From the NCBI GenBank assembly GCA_031253835.1, contig JAIRVP010000072.1, forward strand, positions 124,001 to 188,000: DNA of 64,000 nt, read 5' to 3'. Shown piece after piece: positions 1-10,055 of this stretch (the stretch's first letter is position 1; every line of letters begins with the position of its first letter). This DNA comes from Burkholderia sp. Its GTDB lineage: Bacteria; Pseudomonadota; Gammaproteobacteria; Burkholderiales; Burkholderiaceae. Under the pieces are notes generated by a model that was not told where the DNA came from, did not search any database, and worked only from the letters and a program-made list of their open reading frames with translations. The position numbers were made by a program, and so were the translations under genes.

Positions 1-484
1 GCAGCATCTGGCCGAGCGCGTCGTCGCGCACGATGAAGAACTGGACGACCACGTAGTCGCGCGCGGCGTCGATCGCCGACAGGATCGCGGAGAACGTCGC
101 GTCGCCGTTCACGAGCGTGCGCACCGAGTTGCCGCCGAGGAACGGCATGCCGCCGAGCCGCGTCAGCGCGAGCACGGCGGACGGGCCGAGCGCGTCGGCG
201 GCCGGCCCGTCGGTCGCGTCGGTGCTGAGCCATGGCGAGCGCGGTGTGTGCATGCGCAACATTTCGAGCTCGTGGCGCCGTGCGTCGACGTAGCCGGAGA
301 ACTTGCTGCGGCCGAGGAACAGGTACGGAACGAGCGTCAGGTACGGCATGGCCGCGAGCGAGACGGCCCACGCGATCGCGCCTTGCGACGTGCGCGTGTT
401 CATGATCGCATGGCACGCCGCGACGATCCCGAGCACGTGGATGGTCAGGATCAGGGTGCCGAGATGTAGCCAGTCGAGGGTCAT
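1..484 (-). CDS. cls: cardiolipin synthase, N-terminal part (cut by window edge)
   Basis: The first 161 codons are present; the rest lies before the window. The protein starts MTLDWLHLGTLILTIHVLGI, a first membrane helix. A second hydrophobic stretch (IAWAVSLAAMPYLTLVPYLFLG, about residues 40-60) leads into FLGRSKFSGYV, the usual end of the PLD-nuclease N-terminal region of bacterial cardiolipin synthases. The linker then runs into GGNSVRTLVNGDATFSAILSAIDAARDYVVVQFFIVRDD, which opens the first phospholipase D-like domain. The HKD motifs themselves are outside the window. Family role: joins phosphatidylglycerol molecules into cardiolipin at the inner membrane. It lies downstream of prmB on the same strand, separated by a strong hairpin, so it is probably its own transcription unit. 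Membership of the PLD-type cardiolipin synthase family is clear; which paralogue it is cannot be said. Confidence 0.85.
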   Translation of the reverse strand, partial: MTLDWLHLGTLILTIHVLGIVAACHAIMNTRTSQGAIAWAVSLAAMPYLTLVPYLFLGRSKFSGYVDARRHELEMLRMHTPRSPWLSTDATDGPAADALGPSAVLALTRLGGMPFLGGNSVRTLVNGDATFSAILSAIDAARDYVVVQFFIVRDDALGQML

Positions 485-546
485 GGGCGCGTGACGGACT
501 CCTGAAGTCGTGCGGCCGGGCGGCCGCCTACGCGCATCTTACCCAA

Positions 547-574
547 CCGTGCGGCGCAATGGTGCGCCGCACGG
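547..574 (-). terminator. hairpin after prmB
   Basis: A perfect 12-bp stem (547-558 pairing with 563-574) encloses an ATGG loop. It lies 19 bases past the prmB stop codon. On the minus strand the bases that follow are TTGGGT, so the T-run is weak. It probably ends the dap-prmB transcript before cls. Confidence 0.6.
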
Positions 575-592
575 CGGGCGGGCCGGAAAGGC

Positions 593-1501
593 TCAGGCCT
601 TGCGCGGCAGGTCCGACGCCTGGATCAGGAACACGGCGTCGTCGCCCGCGCTGGTGGGCAGCCACGTGAGCTCGAGGCCGCCGAACGCCGCTTCGACGTT
701 CTCGCGCTCGTTGCCGATCTCGACGACGAGCACGCCGTCGTCGTGCAGCCAGCGATGCGCTTCGGCGACGATGCGTCGCACGATGTCCATGCCGTCGTCG
801 CCGCCCGCGAGCGCCATCTCCGGCTCGTGCCGGTATTCGGGCGGCAGTGCGGCCATCGACGATGCATTCACGTACGGCGGGTTCGTCAGGATCACGTCGT
901 AGCGCGAGCCCGGGTCGGTGCGGAAGGCGGGCAGCGGGGCGTAGAGGTCGCCGCGGTGCAGCCCGATGCGGTCTTCGAGGCCGTAGTCGCGCACGTTGAT
1001 CTCCGCGACTTCCAGCGCCTTGTCCGACAGGTCGACCGCGTCGATCTCGGCATTCGGGAACGCGCTCGCAGCGAGGATCGCGAGGCAGCCGGAACCGGTG
1101 CACAGTTCGAGTACCGCGCCGACCTGCTCGGGATCGGCGACATACGGCTGCAGCCCGTCGTCGAGCAGCTCCCCGATGAACGAGCGCGGCACGATCACGC
1201 GTTCGTCGACATAGAAGCGGTGGCCGTGCATCCATGCTTCGTGCGTGAGGTACGCGGCCGGCACGCGGTCGGTCGCGCGCCGCTCGATCACCGCGAGCAC
1301 GGCCGCGATCTCGTCGGGCAGCAGGCGCGCGTCGAGGAACGGCTCGAGCGTGTCGAGCGGCAGGTCGAGCGTGCGCAGCACGAGGTAGGCCGCTTCGTCG
1401 TACGCGTTGTCGGAGCCGTGGCCGAACGCGAGCTTCGCCTTCGAGAAGCGCGTGACCGCGTAGCGCAGCAGGTCGCGAACAGTGGCAAAAGGTGTCGTCA
1501 T
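593..1501 (-). CDS. prmB: ribosomal protein uL3 glutamine N5-methyltransferase
   Basis: 302 residues, the usual PrmB length. The SAM-binding motif LELCTGSGCLA is at about 131-141. The substrate-glutamine motif NPPY is at 207-210, which marks N5-glutamine methyltransferases of the HemK/PrmB class. The PrmB-type stretch RFYVDERVIVPRS precedes the methyltransferase fold, as in PrmB rather than PrmC. PrmB methylates a glutamine of ribosomal protein uL3 before ribosome assembly. The chosen ATG is preceded at 6 bases by GGAG. Another ATG four codons earlier, at 1513, overlaps the dapE stop as TGATG and would add MEPR, so translation is probably coupled to dapE either way. It is the last gene of the dap cluster. 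Confidence 0.93.
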   Translation of the reverse strand: MTTPFATVRDLLRYAVTRFSKAKLAFGHGSDNAYDEAAYLVLRTLDLPLDTLEPFLDARLLPDEIAAVLAVIERRATDRVPAAYLTHEAWMHGHRFYVDERVIVPRSFIGELLDDGLQPYVADPEQVGAVLELCTGSGCLAILAASAFPNAEIDAVDLSDKALEVAEINVRDYGLEDRIGLHRGDLYAPLPAFRTDPGSRYDVILTNPPYVNASSMAALPPEYRHEPEMALAGGDDGMDIVRRIVAEAHRWLHDDGVLVVEIGNERENVEAAFGGLELTWLPTSAGDDAVFLIQASDLPRKA

Positions 1502-1512
1502 GCGGGGCTCCA

Positions 1513-2652
1513 TCAGGCGATCAGTTGTTCGAGCACGCGGCGGTACACGTTCTTCAGCGGATCGACGAAGCGCACCTCGATGTGCTCGTCGATCTTGTGG
1601 ATGCTGCCGTTCGGCGGACCGAATTCGATCACCTGCGGGCAGATGCGCGCGATGAAACGGCCGTCCGACGTGCCGCCCGTCGTCGACAGCTCGGTCGTGA
1701 TGCCGGTCTCGGTACGGATCGCGTTCTCCAGCGCGCCCGACAGCTCGCCGCGCGGCGTGAGGAACGGCAGGCCGCTGACCGACCACTTCAGCGTGTATTC
1801 GAGGCCGTGCCTGTCGAGGATCGCGTGCACGCGTGCCTGCAGGCCCTCGACCGTGCTCGCGGTCGAGAAGCGGAAGTTGAACAGCAGGTCGGCGTGGCCG
1901 GGGATCACGTTGGTCGCGCCGGTGCCCGCGTGCAGGTTCGACACCTGCCACGTGGTCGGCGGGAAGTATTCGTTGCCTTCGTCCCACTGCTCGGCGGCGA
2001 GCTCGGCGAGCGCCGGCGCGAGCAGGTGGATCGGGTTCTTCGCGAGGTGCGGGTACGCGATATGGCCCTGCACGCCCTTGATGACCAGTTCGCCCGACAT
2101 CGACCCGCGGCGGCCGTTCTTGACGACGTCGCCGAGCTCGGCGGTCGACGTCGGTTCGCCGACGATGCAGTAGTCGAGGCGCTCGCCACGTTCCTGCAGC
2201 AGCTCGACGACCTTCACGGTGCCGTCGGTGGCCGGGCCTTCCTCGTCGCTCGTGATCAGGAACGCGATCGCGCCGCGGTGGCCGGGGTGGGCCGCGACGA
2301 ATTCCTCGGACGCGACGACGAACGCCGCGAGCGACGTCTTCATGTCGGCTGCGCCACGGCCGTACAGCTTGCCGTCGCGATGGGCGGGAATGAACGGCGG
2401 CGAGGTCCACTGCTCGAGCGGGCCGGTCGGCACGACGTCGGTGTGGCCCGCGAACGCGAGCAGCTTGCCGTCGCGGCCGTCGGCGCCGCGCTTGACGGCC
2501 CACAGGTTGGTCACGCCGTGCGACGCGATGGTCTCGCATTCGAAGCCGAGCGCGGTGAGGCGCTCGGTCATGATCTGCTGGCAGTGCTGGTCGTCGGGCG
2601 TCACGGACGCGCGGGCGATCAGCTGTTCGGTAAGGGCTAGGGTGGCGGACAT
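1513..2652 (-). CDS. dapE: succinyl-diaminopimelate desuccinylase
   Basis: 379 residues, close to other DapE proteins. It is an M20-family di-zinc hydrolase. The first metal motif GHTDVVP is at 69-75, the bridging aspartate is D103 in GAADMKTSLAAF, and the catalytic and metal glutamates fall in TSDEEGP (E137/E138). It removes succinate from N-succinyl-LL-diaminopimelate, giving LL-DAP for lysine and peptidoglycan. The open frame continues upstream to 2754, but MSATLALTEQLIARASVTPDD is the conserved family start, and the extra residues are basic and low-complexity. It sits between yffB and prmB, downstream of dapC and dapD, so the whole succinylase branch is clustered here. Confidence 0.95.
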   Translation of the reverse strand: MSATLALTEQLIARASVTPDDQHCQQIMTERLTALGFECETIASHGVTNLWAVKRGADGRDGKLLAFAGHTDVVPTGPLEQWTSPPFIPAHRDGKLYGRGAADMKTSLAAFVVASEEFVAAHPGHRGAIAFLITSDEEGPATDGTVKVVELLQERGERLDYCIVGEPTSTAELGDVVKNGRRGSMSGELVIKGVQGHIAYPHLAKNPIHLLAPALAELAAEQWDEGNEYFPPTTWQVSNLHAGTGATNVIPGHADLLFNFRFSTASTVEGLQARVHAILDRHGLEYTLKWSVSGLPFLTPRGELSGALENAIRTETGITTELSTTGGTSDGRFIARICPQVIEFGPPNGSIHKIDEHIEVRFVDPLKNVYRRVLEQLIA

Positions 2653-2743
2653 GGTTCGGACCACTTTCGATAAAAAATGCCGGCGCGGTGGCCGGCAGCG
2701 ACAGGGCGTCGGGCTGCGCCGACAGGGCGCAGCGCGGTCGGCC

Positions 2744-3111
2744 CTATGCGGCAAACAGCGCCGCGTATTGATCGGCCACGAAGCCGAGCGATTTCACGCG
2801 GCCGTTGACGACGAGCACGGGGCGCTTGATGACCGACGGCTTGTGGATCATCAGCGCGACCGCGCCGGTCTTCGATTCGGCGGCCGCCTTCATTGCGTCG
2901 TCCAGGCCGCGCCACGTCGTGCCGCGCTTGTTGACGAGCGCGTCGAGCGACACGTCCTTCAGCCAGTCTTCGATCAGCGGCGCGCTGACGCCGAGCTTCT
3001 TGAAATCGTGGAACTCGAACTCGACGCCGTGATCGTCCAGCCACACGCGGGCCTTCTTCACGGTGTCGCAGTTCGGAATGCCGTAGACGACCACGGTGTG
3101 CGGCTTGGCCA

Positions 3112-3112
<1 letters not shown>
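2744..3112 (-). CDS. yffB: ArsC/Spx-family thioredoxin-fold protein, YffB type
   Basis: 122 residues with the opening VVVYGIPNCDTVKKARVWLDDHGVEFEFHDFKK, the signature of the YffB subgroup of the ArsC/Spx family. One N-terminal cysteine (in NCDTVKKA) takes the place of the arsenate reductase nucleophile. KRPVLVVNGRVKSLGF near the end matches the conserved cis-proline region (RPVLV). The start codon overlaps the dapD stop as TGATG. No activity is firmly established for this family. The genomic link to dapD/dapE is widespread in proteobacteria, as I recall, which suggests a role near lysine/DAP synthesis or redox protection of DapE, but that is inference. True arsenate reductase activity is unlikely because there is no ars context. 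Confidence 0.88.
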
Positions 3113-3939
<827 letters not shown>

Positions 3940-3983
3940 GTTCGTTTTCGCAGGAGATGGATGGAATTGATCGGGATGGACGA

Positions 3984-5216
3984 TTACCGCGCGAGAGCCC
4001 GGCAGAAATCGACGATGCGTTGCGCGCCCTCGACGCATTCGGGGGTGCCCGCGACGAGCGCGATCCGGATGAAATCGCGGCCCGGATTCGACCCGTGCGC
4101 ATCGCGCGCCAGGTACGAGCCGGGCAGAACCGTCACATTATAGTCGGCGTACAGGCGGCGGGCGAACTCGGTGTCCGACAGCCCGGTGCGCGACACGTTG
4201 GCCCACAGGTAAAACGCGGCGTCGGGCAGTTTCACGTCGATCACGTCGGCGAGCATCGGCGTGACCGTATTGAACTTCTGCAGGTACAGCGCGCGGTTCT
4301 CGCGCACGTGCGCTTCGTCGTTCCACGCGGCGATGCTCGCGTGCTGCCAGACCGGCGACAGCGCCGCGCCGTGGTAGGTGCGGTACAGCAGGAATTGCTT
4401 CAGCAGCGCCGCGTCGCCGGCGACGAAGCCCGAGCGCATGCCCGGCACGTTCGAGCGCTTCGACAGGCTCGACAGCATCACGAGGCGCTCGAAGCCGCGG
4501 CCGAGGCGGTGCGCGGCCTCGAGGCCGCCGAGCGGCGGCGCCGCTTCGTCAAAGTAGATTTCCGAATAGCATTCGTCGGACGCGATCACGAAGCCGTGGC
4601 GGTCGGACAGCGCGAACAGCTCGCGCCAGTCGTCGAGCGTCAGCACGGCGCCCGTCGGGTTGCCCGGCGAGCACACGTACAGCAGCTGCGTGCGCGCCCA
4701 GACGGCATCGGGCACGGCCGCGTAGTCGCACGCGAAATTGCGGGCCGGGTCGCTGTTCGCGAAATAGGGTTCGGCACCGGCCAGCAGCGCCGCGCCTTCG
4801 TAAATTTGATAGAAAGGATTCGGACAGAGTACGATCGCCTTCTCGCCCTGTGCGGCCGGGCGCGCGTCGATCACCGTCTGCGCGAGCGAGAACAGCGCTT
4901 CGCGCGACCCCGACACGGGCAGCACCTGCGTGGCCGGATCGATCGCCGGCAGCCCGTAGCGGCGCTCGAGCCAGTGCGCGATCGACGTGCGCAGCGCGTC
5001 CGAGCCGGCCGTGGCCGGGTACGACGCGAGGCCGTCGAGCGAGGCCACGACGGCGTCGCGGATCAGCGCCGGCGTCGGGTGCTTGGGCTCGCCGATGCCG
5101 AAGCTGATCGGTTTGAGGTCGCCGGAAGGCGTCACGTCCTTGAACAGGGCGCGCAGCTTTTCGAAGGGATAGGGCTGGAGCGAGTCGAGTCGAGGGTTCA
5201 CGGGCGAAGCGGCCAT
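3984..5216 (-). CDS. dapC: succinyldiaminopimelate transaminase
   Basis: 410 residues, fold-type I aminotransferase of the DapC (not ArgD) type. SPGNPTG at 183-189 and SDECYSEIY at 213-221 hold the PLP ring and phosphate. The Schiff-base lysine is K253 in SLSKRSNVPGMRSGF. It converts N-succinyl-2-amino-6-ketopimelate to N-succinyl-LL-DAP, between DapD and DapE. It is the first gene of the minus-strand cluster dapC-dapD-yffB-dapE-prmB. A TATAAT box at 5300-5305 with a nearby inverted repeat probably drives the whole cluster. Confidence 0.93.
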   Translation of the reverse strand: MAASPVNPRLDSLQPYPFEKLRALFKDVTPSGDLKPISFGIGEPKHPTPALIRDAVVASLDGLASYPATAGSDALRTSIAHWLERRYGLPAIDPATQVLPVSGSREALFSLAQTVIDARPAAQGEKAIVLCPNPFYQIYEGAALLAGAEPYFANSDPARNFACDYAAVPDAVWARTQLLYVCSPGNPTGAVLTLDDWRELFALSDRHGFVIASDECYSEIYFDEAAPPLGGLEAAHRLGRGFERLVMLSSLSKRSNVPGMRSGFVAGDAALLKQFLLYRTYHGAALSPVWQHASIAAWNDEAHVRENRALYLQKFNTVTPMLADVIDVKLPDAAFYLWANVSRTGLSDTEFARRLYADYNVTVLPGSYLARDAHGSNPGRDFIRIALVAGTPECVEGAQRIVDFCRALAR

Positions 5217-5299
5217 CGCGGCCGGTTGGAGCGAAAGAAGCGGCGGGCGTGCCGCGCGGCTGCGAACGGGCGCCGACGGCGCACGGATCGCAACGAACG

Positions 5300-5326
5300 A
5301 TTATAGCGTGACGGCATGCGGTCACG
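5300..5326 (-). promoter_or_regulatory. dapC promoter with overlapping inverted repeat
   Basis: On the minus strand a perfect -10 box, TATAAT, occupies 5305-5300, about 85 bases before the dapC ATG. Directly upstream is CGTGAC-N8-GTCACG (5307-5312 and 5321-5326), an inverted repeat in the spacer where a -35 box would be expected. No good -35 sequence is visible, so an activator or repressor site is plausible. The repeat also lies in front of the divergent exporter gene at 5376. Confidence 0.5.
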
Positions 5327-5375
5327 GCCTGCCGGAACGGCAGCCGGGCCGGCCGAATAAAGGGTATCGAACCAA

Positions 5376-6317
5376 ATGAATAACGCGGTACGCGGCAGCC
5401 TGCCGACGCTGGCCATCCTGATCGGCGCATCGGTATGGGGCCTGATCTGGTATCCGTTGCGGATCCTCGCGTCGCTCGGCGTGACGGGCACGCTCGCGAG
5501 CGCGCTGACGAGCCTCGTCGCGTTCCTGTTCGTGATCGTCGTGCGGCACCGCACGATCGCGACGCTGCGCTGGCACTGGGTGCTGCCGGGCATCGCGGTG
5601 ACGGCCGGCGTGACGAACCTCGGTTTCGTATGGGGCACGATCCACGGCGAGGTGCTGCGCGTGATGCTGCTGTTCTACCTGACCCCGGCGTGGACCGCGA
5701 TCTACGCGCACTTCCTGCTGCGCGAACGGCTGACCTGGGCCGGCGCGGGGCTCGCGGCGCTGTCGATCGGCGGCGCGATGCTGATGCTGTGGTCGCCGCA
5801 GCTCGGCCTGCCGCTGCCGGCCAATCCGGCCGAATGGGCCGGCCTCGCGGCCGGGCTGAGCTTCGCGATGAGCAACGTGCTCGTGATCAAGGCGAGCCGC
5901 GAGCTGCCGGAGATGCGCGCGGAAATGCGCACCGCGACGCTGTTCGGCGGCGCGGCCGTGTTCGGTGCGATCGCGTCGCTGTTCGAGGGGCTGCCGGCCG
6001 TGCCGGCGGGTGGCCAGCTGGGGACGGCCGCGCTGATCATCGCCGCGATCGGCGTGACGATGGCGTCGAACAACCTGCTCGTGCAGTACGGCCTCGCGCG
6101 CGTACCGGCGAACCGTGCGTCGATCATCATGCTGTTCGAGATCGTGATTACCGCGCTGTCGGCGTGGGTGTTCGCGAGCGAGCTGCCGACCGCGCGCGAA
6201 TGGGCGGGCGGCGTGTGCATCGTGCTGGCGACGCTGCTGTCGAGCCGGGTCCATCGGGCCGCGCCCGCACCGGGCAAACCCGGCGACGGTCGGGACGGCG
6301 CACGCGCGATGGTATGA
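5376..6317 (+). CDS. DMT-family (EamA) transporter
   Basis: 313 residues, almost entirely hydrophobic, with about ten membrane helices arranged as two EamA halves (roughly 10-135 and 150-290). The typical end of the first half (LTPAWTAIYAHFLLRERLTWAGAGLAALSIGGAML) is followed in the second half by ANRASIIMLFEIVITALSAWVFASELPTAREWAGGVCIVLATL. These inner-membrane proteins usually export amino acids or other small metabolites. The substrate cannot be predicted. It runs away from dapC, which makes export of lysine-pathway compounds conceivable but unproven. Confidence 0.8.
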   Translation: MNNAVRGSLPTLAILIGASVWGLIWYPLRILASLGVTGTLASALTSLVAFLFVIVVRHRTIATLRWHWVLPGIAVTAGVTNLGFVWGTIHGEVLRVMLLFYLTPAWTAIYAHFLLRERLTWAGAGLAALSIGGAMLMLWSPQLGLPLPANPAEWAGLAAGLSFAMSNVLVIKASRELPEMRAEMRTATLFGGAAVFGAIASLFEGLPAVPAGGQLGTAALIIAAIGVTMASNNLLVQYGLARVPANRASIIMLFEIVITALSAWVFASELPTAREWAGGVCIVLATLLSSRVHRAAPAPGKPGDGRDGARAMV

Positions 6318-6330
6318 TGGAAGCCGTTTG

Positions 6331-6366
6331 CGGGGCCCAACGCTGTATGCGCGCGGCCCCGTTTTT
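6331..6366 (+). terminator. possible terminator or attenuator before smc
   Basis: CGGGGCC (6331-6337) pairs with GGCCCCG (6355-6361) across a 17-base loop and is followed by GTTTTTG. It lies between the exporter stop and smc. The long loop makes it weaker than the other terminators here, so some transcription may read into smc. Confidence 0.45.
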
Positions 6367-6456
6367 GAATTCCGGGGCGCATCGCGCGCATGGGCCGTCC
6401 GGCCCCGCGCAGTGCGGCCCCGTCCGTTTCACACCTTCTTCACATCCGATACCGCC

Positions 6457-9400
6457 GTGCGTCTGAGCTCGATCAAACTCGCTGGCTTCAAATCCTTTGT
6501 CGATCCCACGCATTTCCAGGTTCCGGGCCAGCTTGTCGGCGTGGTGGGCCCGAACGGGTGCGGCAAGTCCAACATCATCGATGCCGTGCGCTGGGTGCTC
6601 GGCGAGTCGCGTGCCTCCGAGCTGCGCGGCGAGTCGATGCAGGACGTGATCTTCAACGGCTCGACCGCACGCAAGCCCGGCAGCCGGGCCAGCGTCGAGC
6701 TGATCTTCGACAACTCCGACGGCCGTGCGGCCGGGCAGTGGGGCCAGTACGGCGAGATCGCCGTGAAGCGCGTGCTCACGCGCGACGGCACGTCGAGCTA
6801 CTACATCAACAACCTGCCGGCGCGCCGCCGCGACATCCAGGACATCTTCCTCGGCACGGGCCTCGGGCCGCGTGCGTACGCGATCATCGGGCAGGGCATG
6901 ATCGCGCGGATCATCGAGGCGAAGCCGGAAGAGCTGCGCGTGTTCCTCGAGGAAGCCGCCGGCGTGTCGAAGTACAAGGAACGCCGCCGCGAAACCGAGA
7001 ACCGCCTGCACGACACGCGCGAGAACCTGACGCGCGTCGAGGACATCGTCCGCGAGCTCGGCGCGAACCTCGAGAAGCTCGAGGCGCAGGCCGTCGTCGC
7101 GACCAAGTACAAGGAACTCGTCGCCGACGGCGAGGAGAAGCAGCGCCTGCTGTGGCTGCTGCGCAAGAACGAGGCCGCCGGCGAGCAGCAGAAGCAGCAG
7201 CGCGCGATCGAACAGGCGCAGATCGACCTCGAGGCGCAGACTGCGAAGCTGCGCGAGGTCGAGGCGCAGCTCGAGACGCTGCGCGTCGCGCACTACGCGG
7301 CGAGCGACGCGATGCAGGGCGCGCAGGGTTCGCTGTACGAGGCGAACGCCGAGGTGAGCCGCCTCGAGGCCGAGATCAAGTTCATCGTCGAATCGCGCAA
7401 TCGCGTGCAGGCGCAGATCGCCGCGCTGAACGCGCAGCGCGAGCAATGGCGCGCGCAGGCCGAGAAGGCGCAGGACGAGCTCGAGGAAGCCGAAGAGGCG
7501 CGCGCGATGGCCGACGAGAAGGCCGCGCTCGCCGAAGACAACGCGGCGTCGAAGCACGACGCGCTGCCGGCGCTCGAAGCGAAGTGGCGCGACGCGCAGG
7601 CGCAGCTCAACGACGAGCGCGCGCGGATCGCGCAGACCGAACAGTCGCTGAAGCTCGAGGCCGCGCACCAGCGCAACGCCGACCAGCAGCTCCAGCAGCT
7701 TCAGCAGCGCCATGAGCGCCTGAAGGGCGAAGCGGGCGGGCTCGATGCGCCGGACGAAGCGCAGCTCGAGGAGCTGCGCATGCAGCTCGCCGAGCAGGAA
7801 GAGATCCTCGCCGAAGCACAGGCGCGCCTTGCCGACGCACAGGAAACGGTGCCGCGTCTCGACGGCGAACGCCGTGCCGCGCAGGAGCGCGTGCAGGCCG
7901 AAGCCGCGCAGATCCACCAGCTCGAGGCGCGCCTCGCCGCGCTGAAGCAGCTGCAGGAAAACGTGCAGACCGAAGGCAAGATCCAGCCGTGGCTCGACAA
8001 GCACGAGCTCGGCGCGCTGCCGCGTCTGTGGAAGAAGCTGCATGTCGAGGCCGGCTGGGAAGCGGCGCTCGAGGCCGTGCTGCGCGAGCGCCTCGCGGCG
8101 CTCGAGGTATCGAATCTCGACTGGGTGAAGGCGTTCGCGACCGATGCGCCGCCCGCGAAGCTCGCGTTCTACGCGCCGCCCGCGGCCGGCGAGGCGCCCG
8201 CCGCGGTGGCCGGGCTGCGTCCGGTGCTGTCGCTCGTGCGCATCGATGATGCAGGTATTCGCGCGGTGCTGAACGACTGGCTCGGCAACGTGTACGTCGC
8301 CGACGACGTCGCCCAGGCGCTTGCCGCGCGTGCGCAGCTGCCGGCAGGCGGCGCGTTCGTCGTCAAGGCCGGCCATGTCGTCACGCGCGTCGGCGTGCAG
8401 CTGTACGCAGCCGATTCGGAGCAGGCCGGGATGCTGGCCCGCCAGCAGGAAATCGAAAACCTGGCGCGCCAGGTGCGTGCGCAGGCGCTGCTCGCCGACG
8501 AGGCGCGTACGGCCGCCGTGCGTGCGGAGGCCGCGCACACGCAGGCCACGCAGGCGCTCGGCGACGTGCGCGCGCAGGCCGAACGTGCGACGCAGCGCGT
8601 GCACGCGCTGCAGATGGACGTGCTGAAGCTCGCGCAGGCGCACGAACGCTACACGCAGCGCAGCACGCAGATCCGTGAGGAACTCGAGGAAATCGGCGCG
8701 CAGATCGAGGAGCAGCGCGCGCTGCGCGCGGAATCGGAAGCGAATTTCGAGCGTTTCGACGGCGAACTCGCTGAACTGCAGGCGCGCTTCGAAGACAACC
8801 AGCTCGCGTTCGAATCGCTCGACGAATCGCTGACGCACGCGCGCCAGGAAGCGCGCGACCTCGAGCGCGGCGCGAACGACGCGCGCTTCGCCGCGCGCAA
8901 CGCGGTGACGCGGATCGACGAACTCAAGCGCAGCATCCAGGTCGCGCACGAGCAGAGCGAGCGCGTTGCCGGGTCGCTGGAAGACGCGCGCGCCGAACTC
9001 GAGACGATCAACGAGCAGACCGCGCACACGGGCCTGCAGGACGCGCTCGAGATTCGCGCGGTGAAGGAAGAAGCGCTGCAGGCCGCGCGGATCGAGCTCG
9101 ACGACCTGACCGCGAAGCTGCGCGCGTCGGACGAGCAGCGCCTCGTGGCCGAGCGTTCGCTGCAGCCGCTGCGCGACCGCATCACCGAATTGCAGCTGAA
9201 GGAGCAGGCCGCGCGCCTGTCCGTCGAGCAGTTCGCCGAGCAGCTCGTGACGGCCGAGGTCGACGAGGCCGCGCTGTCCGCGAAGCTGACGCCGGACCTG
9301 AAGCCGTCGTACCTGCAGGGCGAAGTCACGCGCCTGAACAACGCGATCAACGCGCTCGGCCCGGTGAACATGGCCGCGCTCGACGAGCTGAAGGCCGCGA

Positions 9401-9969
9401 GCGAGCGCAAGGTGTTCCTCGATGCGCAGTCGGCCGACCTGATCGACGCGATCACGACGCTCGAAGATGCGATCCACAAGATCGACCAGGAAACCCGCAC
9501 GCTGCTGCAGGGCACCTTCGACGAGGTCAACCGTCACTTCAGCGACCTGTTCCCGCGCCTGTTCGGCGGCGGCCAGGCGAAGCTGATCATGACGGGCGAC
9601 GAGATTCTCGATGCCGGCGTGCAGGTGATGGCGCAGCCGCCCGGCAAGAAGAACGCGACGATTCACCTGCTGTCGGGCGGCGAGAAGGCGCTGACCGCGA
9701 CCGCGCTGGTGTTCGCGATGTTCCAGCTGAACCCGGCGCCGTTCTGTCTGCTCGACGAGGTCGACGCGCCGCTCGACGACGCGAACACCGAGCGTTTCGC
9801 GAATCTCGTGCGCGCGATGTCCGACAAGACGCAGTTCCTGTTCATCTCGCACAACAAGATCGCGATGGAAATGGCGCAGCAGCTGATCGGCGTGACGATG
9901 CAGGAGCAGGGCGTGTCGCGGATCGTTGCGGTGGACATGGAAACGGCCGCGGGTTTTGCCCAGAATTGA
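6457..9969 (+). CDS. smc: chromosome segregation protein SMC
   Basis: 1170 residues. The Walker A loop GPNGCGKSN is at 31-39. Two long coiled-coil arms rich in E, A, Q and R flank a hinge at about 510-655. The C-terminal head has the ABC signature LSGGEKA (1072-1078) and Walker B CLLDEVDAPLDD with D1100 and E1101. SMC dimers compact and align newly replicated chromosomes near the origin. The open frame extends 43 codons upstream, but VRLSSIKLAGFKSFVDP is the conserved N-terminus and begins with GTG at 6457. scpA/scpB are not nearby. The downstream zipA-like, ligA and def genes follow on the same strand. Confidence 0.97.
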   Translation: MRLSSIKLAGFKSFVDPTHFQVPGQLVGVVGPNGCGKSNIIDAVRWVLGESRASELRGESMQDVIFNGSTARKPGSRASVELIFDNSDGRAAGQWGQYGEIAVKRVLTRDGTSSYYINNLPARRRDIQDIFLGTGLGPRAYAIIGQGMIARIIEAKPEELRVFLEEAAGVSKYKERRRETENRLHDTRENLTRVEDIVRELGANLEKLEAQAVVATKYKELVADGEEKQRLLWLLRKNEAAGEQQKQQRAIEQAQIDLEAQTAKLREVEAQLETLRVAHYAASDAMQGAQGSLYEANAEVSRLEAEIKFIVESRNRVQAQIAALNAQREQWRAQAEKAQDELEEAEEARAMADEKAALAEDNAASKHDALPALEAKWRDAQAQLNDERARIAQTEQSLKLEAAHQRNADQQLQQLQQRHERLKGEAGGLDAPDEAQLEELRMQLAEQEEILAEAQARLADAQETVPRLDGERRAAQERVQAEAAQIHQLEARLAALKQLQENVQTEGKIQPWLDKHELGALPRLWKKLHVEAGWEAALEAVLRERLAALEVSNLDWVKAFATDAPPAKLAFYAPPAAGEAPAAVAGLRPVLSLVRIDDAGIRAVLNDWLGNVYVADDVAQALAARAQLPAGGAFVVKAGHVVTRVGVQLYAADSEQAGMLARQQEIENLARQVRAQALLADEARTAAVRAEAAHTQATQALGDVRAQAERATQRVHALQMDVLKLAQAHERYTQRSTQIREELEEIGAQIEEQRALRAESEANFERFDGELAELQARFEDNQLAFESLDESLTHARQEARDLERGANDARFAARNAVTRIDELKRSIQVAHEQSERVAGSLEDARAELETINEQTAHTGLQDALEIRAVKEEALQAARIELDDLTAKLRASDEQRLVAERSLQPLRDRITELQLKEQAARLSVEQFAEQLVTAEVDEAALSAKLTPDLKPSYLQGEVTRLNNAINALGPVNMAALDELKAASERKVFLDAQSADLIDAITTLEDAIHKIDQETRTLLQGTFDEVNRHFSDLFPRLFGGGQAKLIMTGDEILDAGVQVMAQPPGKKNATIHLLSGGEKALTATALVFAMFQLNPAPFCLLDEVDAPLDDANTERFANLVRAMSDKTQFLFISHNKIAMEMAQQLIGVTMQEQGVSRIVAVDMETAAGFAQN

Positions 9970-10055
9970 CGTTTGACGAAACCGGATCGCGTTCGCGCGG
10001 CGCATGACGCGCCCGTTCGCGGTCCCGACGAAAAAGAATTGCTGATGGAGCGTGC

